64,000 bases of DNA. Origin: Anaerocaecibacter muris. GTDB lineage: Bacteria; Bacillota; Clostridia; Christensenellales; Pumilibacteraceae. The stretch's first letter is position 1, and each line of letters starts with the position of its first letter. The notes under the pieces are model-generated. The model was given only the letters and a program-made list of their open reading frames with translations, was not told where the DNA came from and ran no database searches. A program made the position numbers and the translations under genes. Below are positions 1-10,600 of the stretch, piece by piece. The DNA is taken from positions 310,001 to 374,000 of the forward strand of contig NZ_CALPCE010000001.1 of the NCBI RefSeq assembly GCF_943192945.1, written 5' to 3'.

Positions 1-82
1 AAAAAATAAAAGCTCGATAAATGAAATGCGCCCAAAAGTTAGACAAAACTAACGGATGTGTATTTCACTAGTCGGGCTTTTT

Positions 83-589
83 CTATTCGATAATTATCGA
101 GTATGCGGCAATCAGTTCTTGTAACGATGTTTTGCAGTTTTGCGGACTTGTAGACGGCAAAGAAACTGCGGCGGCTATTACGGGATTATTGACGACTTTG
201 TTATATTTCATTAAAAGTTTGTTCGCCGTGCCGCCCGTTGTGTAAATCTTTTTAACATTAGGGTAACGCGTCAATAATGTGTCTATGTCGTTAAATTCGA
301 CGTTTTTTATCGTGCTGTCGGACGCGCCTACAATGTCGCAACTTTCTATGACGTCCCACAACGCAACTCCGTGCGACAATGCGAGCCGCGCGCGCCCGTC
401 GCTATCGGCGGGGCAGTCGCAATCGAACAGTGCGGCGAGCACGCGCCAAAACCTGTTTTGCGGGTGCGCATAATAAAATCTGCGCTCTGCGGATTTTGGC
501 GAGAGCATGGAGCCGAGAACAAGAATGCGGCTGTTTTCGTCTATTAACGGTGCGACAATATCGTGTTTTGCGTGGCGTATGTTGTCCAT
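83..589 (-). CDS. DNA-deoxyinosine (hypoxanthine) glycosylase, uracil-DNA glycosylase superfamily
   Basis: The product (168 aa from the ATG at 589) resembles the small glycosylases of the UDG superfamily that remove deaminated purines such as hypoxanthine from DNA. The sequence shows the family core RILVLGSMLSPKSAE near the N-terminus followed by FYYAHPQNRFWRVL, the usual active-site and DNA-contact block. A DSTIKN segment sits mid-protein and a KKIYTTGG segment is a late core strand. A GTG at 629-631 would add 14 residues, but it coincides with the predicted transcription start. The ATG at 587-589 has a GGAG about 13 nt upstream and fits the usual family N-terminus better. The gene diverges from the acetyltransferase at 753. 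Family assignment is from motif recognition; substrate preference within the superfamily is inferred. Confidence 0.85.
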   Translation of the reverse strand: MDNIRHAKHDIVAPLIDENSRILVLGSMLSPKSAERRFYYAHPQNRFWRVLAALFDCDCPADSDGRARLALSHGVALWDVIESCDIVGASDSTIKNVEFNDIDTLLTRYPNVKKIYTTGGTANKLLMKYNKVVNNPVIAAAVSLPSTSPQNCKTSLQELIAAYSIIIE

Positions 590-637
590 ATAACGGTAAA
601 TACTCCGAGAGTTTTGCGGCAAATTTAACACATTATC

Positions 638-666
638 ATTATAACATTATTCGGGAAAAATGTCGA
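638..666 (-). promoter_or_regulatory. Promoter of the glycosylase gene
   Basis: On the minus strand a TCGACA -35 box (661-666) and a perfect TATAAT -10 box (638-643) are separated by 17 nt. The predicted start is near 631, which places the upstream GTG codon at the very 5' end and supports the internal ATG at 589. Confidence 0.75.
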
Positions 667-752
667 ATAATAAATAAAAAACTTATGTTAATTTGCTATC
701 TTTATAGGCAGATATGTGATAGAATAGGCGTAAATCTACAACGGAGAAGGTT

Positions 753-1370
753 ATGACCGAAAAAGAAAAAATGCTCGACGGCAAAATATACGATCCGTCC
801 GACAGCGAACTTGCCGAGTTGAGAATCAACGCGCACAAATTGAGCAAGCTCTATAACGATACGTTCGACGACGAAGCCGACAAGCGCGCGGAAATTCTCG
901 ATAAGCTGTTGCCCAATAAAGGAGAGGGAGTCAATCTTCAAGGCCCCATATATTTCGATTACGGCGTTTTTACGACGGTAGGCAAAAACTTTTTTGCAAA
1001 TTTCAATTTGACGGTTTTGGATACATGCCCCGTAACGATAGGCGACGACGTGTTTATCGGTCCCAACGGATCGATACTCACGCCCAAACACCCGCTCTGT
1101 CATGAGGATAGAAACGTATATAAAAAAGCCGACGGACGTATAACAGATAAAGAATACGGCGCGCCGATAACAATCGGTGACAATTGTTGGCTTGCGGGCA
1201 ACGTGACCGTGCTTGCCGGCGCAAAAATCGGTGCGGGTTGCGTAATCGGCGCCGGTTCGGTCGTAACGGGCGAAATCCCGCCGAACAGTTTTGCATACGG
1301 CAATCCTTGCCGTGTCGTCCGCAAAATAACCGAGCAAGACCGACTGATTTATAAAAAGGATTTGTTTTAG
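753..1370 (+). CDS. maa: Sugar O-acetyltransferase, maltose/galactoside acetyltransferase type
   Basis: This 205-aa protein belongs to the left-handed beta-helix acetyltransferases that move acetyl from acetyl-CoA to sugar hydroxyls in the cytoplasm. It begins with the family N-terminal segment (EKMLDGKIYDPSDSEL), followed by FDYGVFTTVGKNFFANFN. The hexapeptide coil region includes TIGDDVFIGPN, and the catalytic histidine lies in the TPKHPL segment. The C-terminal coil is VIGAGSVVTGEIPPNSFAYGNPCRVVRKI, a run typical of maltose and thiogalactoside acetyltransferases (split here as VIGAGSVVTGEIPPN then SFAYGNPCRVVRKI). Length matches the family norm. A GGAGAAGG ribosome site lies 3 nt before the ATG. 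The physiological sugar is not visible from sequence. Confidence 0.88.
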   Translation: MTEKEKMLDGKIYDPSDSELAELRINAHKLSKLYNDTFDDEADKRAEILDKLLPNKGEGVNLQGPIYFDYGVFTTVGKNFFANFNLTVLDTCPVTIGDDVFIGPNGSILTPKHPLCHEDRNVYKKADGRITDKEYGAPITIGDNCWLAGNVTVLAGAKIGAGCVIGAGSVVTGEIPPNSFAYGNPCRVVRKITEQDRLIYKKDLF

Positions 1371-1504
1371 TTGATTGCAAATTGAATTAAATAAAATGTT
1401 ACAACAATACACGTTTTTTGTTTTATACGCATAAAATGGATAAGCGGAACGTAAAAATTAGTCTAACATGTGACATAAGCGGATTTTAAATATATAGAAA
1501 TCGC

Positions 1505-1534
1505 TTGACAAAAGAAATAAACGTGTGATATAAT
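1505..1534 (+). promoter_or_regulatory. Promoter of the giant LRR lipoprotein gene
   Basis: TTGACA at 1505-1510 and TATAAT at 1529-1534, both perfect, are separated by 18 nt. The predicted start is near 1541, giving a leader of about 80 nt that contains the hairpin at 1548-1587. Confidence 0.85.
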
Positions 1535-1547
1535 TACTCAAATCGAC

Positions 1548-1587
1548 AAAGGCGTCGCAAAGTGATTTGCGGTGCCTTTTGTTTTTT
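1548..1587 (+). terminator. Terminator-like hairpin in the 5' leader (possible attenuator)
   Basis: Bases 1548-1561 pair with 1566-1579 to form a 14-bp stem with two G-T wobbles and a GTGA tetraloop. The stem is followed by a T-rich tract through 1587. It has every feature of an intrinsic terminator, yet it starts about 7 nt after the predicted transcription start and ends 33 nt before the start codon. Expression of the downstream gene would require read-through, so I read it as an attenuator or antitermination target. That role is inferred. Confidence 0.7.
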
Positions 1588-1619
1588 GAATATTTACGCG
1601 CACAATTTGGAGGCAGTTT

Positions 1620-4600
1620 ATGAAAAGAACAAAACTGTTATCGAGTATCATAATCGGAGTAACTTCGTTGGTTGGAACGGTCGCCGTTGCATGCGGAAAT
1701 GATAAAGTGCCAGCGCAAAAGAAAGACGGCGTGGAAACGGGCGTGTATTATTACGATTCCATCGGCGGCAGCGAATATTTATTGTCGCTTTACGGCGGGG
1801 ATAAAGCAACTCTTGTCATGGAAAACAAATTTTCCGCAGGTACATATTCCAAAAAACAGGACGAGATAAATATCATATTTAATTCCACCGATTTAGGCAC
1901 ACTTTCGGCTGTGTTTGACGAATCTAACGGCATTGTTACATTGACTTATAACGATGTCGATATGCGTTTTTTGCGTCGAATAGATTATACGGTTAAGTAT
2001 GACAGCAACGAGGGGAGTTCCGTAAACGACGATGTGGTTATAAACGGAAAAACGTTGGCTAAACCAGAAGACCCCGTGCGTGACGGGTATACTTTTGTCG
2101 GATGGTATATTGACGAAAATTTCAAAAGTCCGTTTATGTTTGGCACGCAACCTGTTGTTGCCGACACGACTTTATATGCGCAATGGGTGCGCAAAGAATA
2201 CGGAAAGAGCGAATATACGATTAAATTCGATGCGGGCGAATATGACGGCGCGCCGAGCATAGAAAGTAAAACTACCGTAAGCGGTAAACTTTACGATTTA
2301 GAAACGCCAGAACGTGATAACTATACGTTTAAGGGTTGGTGGTATAGCATGAGCGGTAAGCGCGACGAACTAACTTATGTTGTCACGACAGATACCGTAT
2401 TTACCGAAAGCACCACTTTATATGCCTTGTGGCAGGGCGCGACAGAAGGACAGAAGTTGCCCGCGCCGATAGTAAATATTAATCAAAACAATGTCAGTTG
2501 GGAGCCTATAAACGGTGCAAGTTCGTACCGTGTAGAGGTCACCGGTCCGAGCGGTTTCGATACAATAACGCAAAATCCGTCCGAGACTAATATTAACGTA
2601 AGGTTTACGAACCCCGGGGATTATACGATTAAAGTGTCCGCCGTGTCGTCTGCCTCTGCGGAATTCGATTCCGACGTAACCGTCAGACATTACAGACACA
2701 AGGCATTGTCCAAAGTATCGCTATTCAGTTTTGTAGAACCGTCAACATTGCTTTTTAACGAGGTAGAGCACGCAGAAAAGTATTTGATTTATATCGATTG
2801 CGGCGATAAAGGACATAACCATGCGCCGTTCGATAACGGTAAATCTACCAATTTCAATTTTGCCAACTGTGCAATGCAAGACGGCGGAATCAAATTCAAG
2901 GTAGAGGCGGTTGCCGAAGGATATGCGTCGTCTATTTCGGAAGAACATGTTTTCAACAAAACGCTCGAAAAAATTTCGGGATTGAACTATGACGCGCAAA
3001 CCCAAACGGTTTCTTGGGCGGCGGTGCCGTATGCGACTAATTACGTCGTTTCCGTAAATTGCGGAATTTCCGATCATGACCATAAAATTGTTGATATAGG
3101 CAATAAAACTAGCTATTCAGTAAAAGAGTGCGAGCAAAAGTCGGGCGGTATAACCGTAAATGTTTATCCTCGAACAAAGGGATACAACTCGCCTGTACCT
3201 ACATCAATAACTTTTGAAAAAAACATACCTGCGACGCCGCGCAATATAAAAATTGTAGGCAATAAATTGCGTTGGACGCCTGTATCCGGAGAAAATATAA
3301 AATATAGCGTTAATATTTCCGATACGGAATATTTGACCGAAACGAACGAACTTGATTTATCTGAATTGGAAGATTTTTCTTTGGAACAAGGCAAGGACTA
3401 TATGATACGCGTTAAAGCCGTTATGGAAAACGGAAGCGAAAGCGTATCGTCGATTTGGAGCGATCAAGTAGACGCGCGTTGTTTGGCGTTATACAGCACA
3501 ATGTCTTATAGCCGTAATACCGTGTCTTGGCGTCATGTTGTGGGCGTAAGCGGTTACCACGTGAGAGTGAACGGCGATAACGGTAGCGTGCAAAAGATAA
3601 CCGACGGGTCCAACTGTGCAAAAGTTGTTCTTACGCAATCCGGTATAAACAAAATAGAAGTTAGGTATTTTATCGGCGAAGAGTCCAACACAAGCGATTG
3701 GGTAAGTTTGAGTGTGCGCGCTTACGCCATGACGTTTGATACTCGCGGTGGGGTTGTGGCCGAAGACGGCGCGTGCGCTCCGCGATATTATGCCGTCGGC
3801 GACGAAGTGTCGCTTCCCGATAACAGTTCCGTAACACAGCTTGGATTTGAGCTTGACGGTTGGTATAATGCGCCCGGCGGCGCATACGGCAATGGCGCGC
3901 GATACACCGATAAAACTTTTGTCGATGTCGGCGATATTGTGTTGTATGCCAACTGGAAATCCAAAGAATATAAAGTTACGCTTGATTATAATAACGGTGG
4001 CGACGGAATTAAAGAAGTAACGGTAGAGTACGGTAAAGAATTTAAATTGCCGATGCCTACAACAACATTAGACGCAACGACCATATTCGGCGGTTGGTGC
4101 ACTACCGCGTCAGGCGACGGCATAATGCTTACCGACGTATACGGAGAGAGCTCTGCGGCATGGCGTTATGACGGCAACAGAACAGTTTATGCGCGTTGGA
4201 TCGCCGCGCTCCAATACGAAAAAATTGAGGGCGGGGATGCCGGATATTATTACATGGCTAAAGCAGGTAAGAACGGAAGTGGCGCCGTCCGCAGTATAAC
4301 CGTGCCCGAAAAATATCAGGGTTCCGGCGACGTCGTCGCTTATCCCGTGACGCAGTTGTCCAAAGACGTATTTACAAAAACCAAATATCCCAATCTCGAA
4401 GTAATAAATATTCCGGCTACTATCGATACAATAGCTCCCGAAACTTTCAGAAGCGCGGCGGAAACCGTCAAAGAAATTCATGTTTACGATGTTGCGGGAA
4501 TTCGCGCGCCTGTGTTTTGGTCCGATGCAGACGGAGTTATATATTACAATAACGAAACAACTTCGGCAGTTCAGTTATGGTTTTTTCCCTGCGCAAAAAC

Positions 4601-7600
4601 AGGCGAATACACAATCTCTGACAGAGTTACCGATATAGGCGAACGTGCGTTTTATTATTCTCCATTGGACACTTTGAATATACCTGCGTCCGTAAGCAGA
4701 ATAGACTCCAATGCTTTTTCCAGCACCAAAATAAAGAATATAGTATTTTTATCTGCCAAAGAAGGAGAGCCTGCTCCCAGAGGCGTAACTATTTTCAAAG
4801 GCGCTTTTGATTTAGCGTCGTCGATAGAGTCTATCCATTTCCCGTCGCATAAAATTTTTATAGCCGATAAAAAAACAGAAAATGTTATAACCAATGAAAA
4901 AATAGATTATTACTGCGATTTGTTTTACGGCACGACTAAACTTAAATCGATTACTGTTGAACAAGGTAATCCGGATTATAAAGACATTGACGGATTATTC
5001 TGCGCTAACGATGTAAATTCGACTTTGTTATATGTTCCGCGTGCGCTTACAGGTGAAACAGTTGACGAAGTCGATAATGTATTTACAATTCCGCAAGGGA
5101 TATTTTCTATTGGGAAGAGAGCGTTTTCCGGTTGTACTTATATACATACGGTAATTATCCCTAACTGGGTAATGTCCATACAGGACGGGGCTTTCTCCGG
5201 CTATAATGGCGTTATTCCAAGCGGAAGCACGTCCAGCTTTAATCCGTGCGGCGGAGCTTTGGCTAACGGCGGACTATCGGTTATTTTTAAAGGTAATGCC
5301 GCCTCTGCAATTACGATTGGCGATCGTGCTTTCGGTTCGGATGTTGTAGCTCATGCCGCAAAATATAAATCGGTAGTATTTGAACCCGGTTGTATGCTTA
5401 CGCATATAGGCAAATATGCTTTTGCCAACGGTAATTTAAAGAACTTGAAAATACCCAAGACCGTCGCTTTAATCGACGAAAGTGCGTTTGAGGGTTCGCA
5501 GTTTGACGAAGTTGAATACGAAGAAAACGGCGTTGATTTGAGTTTTGAAAAAAATGTTTTTAGAAACTGCACGTTATTGGAAACTATGTATTTTCCTGCA
5601 AACGTCATCAAAATAGGCGACGGTATATTCAGCGGTTGTAAAGTATTAAGGGAAGTTGTAGTTGCAGAGGAAAATGAACGTTATGCGACTTTTGACGGCG
5701 TATTGTTCGGTAATTTATTGGACGATAAAGGTTCGCCTGTTTTAGACGAGACCGGTAAAGCCATTCTCGATATAATAATTTATTATCCTGCCGGTAAAAC
5801 CGACGGTTTTACACTGCCGTCGAGTATTACTAAAATAGGCGGCGGATTGTTTAAAAACAATAAGGATATACCCGGCATAACAATCCACGAAAACGTTACA
5901 TATATCGGCGCCGAAGCGTTTTACGGTTGCACCAACCTTTCGGAAGTAATTATTGCAGACGGAAATAAAGCGTTGGAAATATGTGCAGGCGCATTTTACG
6001 GTTGCACAAATCTTTCTACGATCACCGTTCCGTCGCGCGTTGACATAATATCCGACGATTTGTTTAACGGTTGCAAACTTTTAAACACCGTATACATCAA
6101 CGGAGATATTACTTCTATCGGTGAGCGTGCGTTCAAGGATTGTGCGACGCTAAATAAAATTATCAAATCCGATTTAACTCAATTTGAGGGAAGTTCGGAA
6201 ATTCCCAATTTGATTTATATCCCGTATACTGTAACGAAAATAGGCGACGAGGCGTTTTTGAATTGTAGCGCGGTAACTCGCGTTTACTTTGCCGAGCAAA
6301 GTTCGGTTGTAGCAGAGGGCGATCAAACGCAAACCGTTGCTAATCCTTATACAATCGGAAATTCTGCTTTTGCTAACTGCGGTGGATTGATTAACATAAA
6401 TTTACGCGTAGGCTTGACGGAGATAGGCGAGCGGGCGTATGAGAAATGTACGTCGTTGAAAAATATCAATATACCTTATACTGTCAAAGTAATCGGCACG
6501 TATGCTTTTAGCGGCTGTACAGATTTAGCAATCATTGCTTTTGACAACACCCCGTTAGACGAAAACGAAGAACATATTGTTCGCGCCGATATTGCGATCG
6601 GATCTTTTGCAATGTACGGTTGCTCCAGCTTAACAGAAGTTATTTTGCCGAGCGGTCTTGATAGAATATCCGAATCTTGCTTTGAAAATTGCGTCAACTT
6701 GCAAACGGTATATATTCCTTCTACTGTATCTAATGATTTAACTTGGCAGTCCGGCAGTACTGCACAGCCTGTAGCTGTGGGCGATAGAGCTTTTTACGGG
6801 TGTGTGGCGCTTCATGACGTAATATTTGAGCCGGGTGACGGTGATCCGTTAAGTTTGGGCCACAATGCTTTTTACGGTTGCACTAATTTGACGGAAATTA
6901 ACTTGCCTAAACGGTTGCAAGACGCTAAAGATAAAAACGGTAAAGATGCAAGCGCTTTGGGCGAATCCTTTTGGTCCGGAGCCGTACAGACAGGATTTAA
7001 CAAAACAATTTATACAGCTTTTGCTATGTGCGAGAATTTGTCTGCCGTACATATCGAAGACGGCGGAAAATATTATAAGTCAGACGCAAACGGTTTGGTA
7101 TACAAATTGGGAGAATTTACATATAGCGAATACGTTTACGACGAAGAAACAGACGCTTATGTGGATACCGTAAGAACAGAAAGCGACGGGGTTAATCTTG
7201 TTTATGTGCCGTTTGCAATCGGCGATACCGTAACGGTTGCTAACGATTGCACGTTAATTAACGATATGCTGTTTCAAGGCAAAACACCGTCATTAGGCGG
7301 AGCCGGTTTTTACAAGAAAATAAAGAATTTTGTTTTTGAAGATGGCGGAACCGCAGATCTCCGCATCGGGAACGGAACGAATACTACCACCGGTTTACAG
7401 GGTTCGATATTTAATTGTACCGGCGTAGAAGAAATTAACTTCCCGTCGAGAGTCGTTTCTATCGGCAATCAGGCTTTTGCGGAATGTAATTCATTAAAGA
7501 AAGTTACGTTCGATGCCGATAGCCGATTGAAAGAAATTCGGATGCAAGCATTTTCCAAATGTCAAAATTTGCAATATATTGAATTCCCGGCGAACTTGGA

Positions 7601-10600
7601 AGTAATAAGCGAATCTGCGTTTGAAATGAACAAGACCAAGACGTCGGCGCTCATTAACTTGCGGTTTGGTAACGGCGCGGCAAAAGTTGATGACAGCGGT
7701 AATGAGTTAAAAGATATAAACGGTAATACAATATACGAAGTAGACGAAGCGTGTAAATTAAAAACGATTATGACGAAAGCGTTCTATGGTACGGGGATAA
7801 CGAGTTTTGTCATACCCAATTCCGTGGAAACGTTGGGCGAGTTTATATTTGAGAGTTGCCGTAAACTTAATACCGTAACGTTATCGAGAAATTTAAAAGT
7901 ATTCGATAATGCGTTTAACGGTTGCAAGGCGGTTATTCAAATGCCGGAAGGCGGTGGGATCAATTTCGACGCAATAGACGGCGGCGTAATTTATAGCAAA
8001 GATAAAACTACGCTATTGATGTATCCCGTCGGAAAACGTGACGAAACGTACACCGTTCCTTACGGTATAGAAGAAATCGCAACGGGAGCTTTTGCTGGCA
8101 ATAAGTTTATTAAAAAAGTTTTTATTCCCAATACTGTGAGCAAGATCGGCGAACAGGCATTCTTAAATTGTTATGCGCTTGAAGAAGTAGAGTTTGAATC
8201 GGACAGTGTTATTCATACCGACGAGGATGGAAACAATATTCCTATTGCTCAATCTTTGACGGTAGGCATTACAAACAGAAAAAATAATACATCCTCTTAT
8301 CCCAGCACTCCTTCGGCAAGTAGCCTTCTTGGCAATTCTCATGTCTTTAGAAGTTGCGAGTCGCTTAAAAGAGTTAATTTCCCCAAGCGTACAGTCAGCG
8401 TTGGACGGTTTACGTTCTATAATTGTCTGAATTTGGAAGAAGTTACGTTTGAAAGCGGTTGTGAAATGCAGGTAATGGAAGCGCTTATGTTTGCGAATTG
8501 CTCTAAACTGCGTACTGTAACGTTACCTGACGGGTTAGAGCGCTTGGGTGTTGCTTATAACACATCGACGGAGGAAATTAACAATAACTCTTTGGCGTAC
8601 GGCGCTGTTTTTTCAAATTGCACAGCGCTTCAATCCATTACGTTGCCAAATACTCTTAAGTATATTTCAAAACAAGCATTCTACAACTGCGGAATAACAA
8701 GTATTGTTATTCCGGCTAATGTCGAACGTATCGGAGTAAATGCATTTGAAAATTGCTTAAATCTAAAAACGGTAGAGTTTGCAAGGGGAAGTAATTTAGA
8801 GTACTTTGTTTATTTGGATACAGGCGTCAGTGATGAAGATGGTAATTCTTATATTTTCCAAAATTGTTCCGCTCTCGAATCTGTGATATTGCCGTATAGT
8901 TTGTTATCTCTCGGTAAATGCGCTTTCAAAAATTGTGAATCGCTTACGACTGTTAAGTATTGGAACGGATCCGGTACTTCCGAATCTGTAAATGCTGTAG
9001 TGGGACTGCCGACTAACTTAAAATATATAGGGCAGTCGTCGTTCTTTAATACTGCGTTGGGCGATATTACCGGCGCGGCAGATCCTCAAACCGTATTAAG
9101 TACGCTAAATATTCCGTCTTCGGTTTATTTTATCGGGCAAGACGCTTTCTTGGGTACAAAAATCAAGGAAGTAAGATTTGCGGAGGGCGAGAATGTTGTT
9201 ATAGAAGCGGGTTCTAAAAGCACGGGCGGTGTATTTAACGGTTGTACTTTATTGGAAAAGGTTGATTTTGGCGGACGTACAATCAAGAGCGGAACAGCGG
9301 CGTCGGCTGTTAATGTGCTTGGTAAATACACGTTTTATAATTGCACAGCTTTGGAACAAGTGATTAATGTCTCCGACGCATTAAAAACCATAGATCAATA
9401 TGCTTTTTACGGGTGCACTGCGTTAAAAGATTTTCTTGTTTCTGGAGATTCCAATACCTCTGGCATAATAATCCCTGGTAGCGTAACTATTATAAATAAG
9501 GCGGCTTTTGCTCAAACCGGTATAGAAACGGTTAAGTTGCTCGACGGTAGCAATATTTTGCAGATAGTCAACGGTAGCGTAGATAGTAAAGACGTTTGCG
9601 CAGGTGTTTTTGCTCAATGTCCCTTGTTAAAAACCGTAGATATGAGCAAGCGAAAAATAAAAGCTTCTAAAGATAATTATCTCGGTATGTATATGTTCTA
9701 TCAATCGGGATTAGATGTGTCGGTTGTTGACGGTAAGGGCTTTACTGTTATTTTACCTGACAGCCTTACCAATATCGATAATTATAGTTTCGCTGAAAGC
9801 GGGTTAACCGACATAGAGATTACGGCTTCCGTAAAATCTATAGAAAAAACGGCTTTTGTAAAGTGCACAAAATTGACGGGATTGACTTTTGAAAGTCGTT
9901 CATTAAGCATTGCTTTTGTAAACGGCTTGAATAGCAATGAGGGCGCGTTTAACGGTTGCACTGCGCTGACTTCCGTTGTATTGCCCGATCATTTAAGTAA
10001 CACCGGCAACTATACGTTCTACGGTTGCACTTCGCTTAAAAATATTAATCTCGGTAGCGCTACGACCGTCGGTAATTATTCTTTTTACGGTTGCACTGCA
10101 TTGACCGATATAAATTACGGTACGGCGACTAACGTTACGATTGGTTCGTATTCGTTTGCAAACACCGGTGTCGTAAACCTTGTAGTAGGCGATAACGTCA
10201 AGGTTATAGGAGCTTCGGCATTCCGTAATTGCGGCAATTTGTCGTCTATCGTATTTGAAGACGGAGTGTTGAATGAAATCGGTAACGACGCGTTCACGTC
10301 ATGTGTTAAACTTACAGCTGTCGAAATTCCTTCTACCGTAACAACAATAGGATTAAGTCCGTTTGCAAGCTGTGTTGCGCTTGCTTCCGTTACGGTGGCG
10401 GCGGAAAACGAAACTTTTATTTCGTTTGAAGACGGCGTTTACAATAGCGATAAATCTGTGTTGTACTTCTTTGCTACGGGCAAGGCTGTGGAATTCGTTT
10501 TGCCCGAAGAAACGGTTGAAATCAGACAGGGTGCGTTCTTCGGCGGAAAGATAACAAAACTCACAATTCACAAAACAGGCGAGAGCGAAGTCGAGATTGC

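Noticed and set aside
1-82. Possible terminator (GTTAG/CTAAC) downstream of the glycosylase
   Set aside because: Only 5 bp of stem and a short T-run on the minus strand; too weak to call.
702-1412. A 236-residue minus-strand frame opposite the acetyltransferase
   Set aside because: The plus-strand gene has clear hexapeptide repeats and a ribosome site; the antisense peptide has no recognisable domain.
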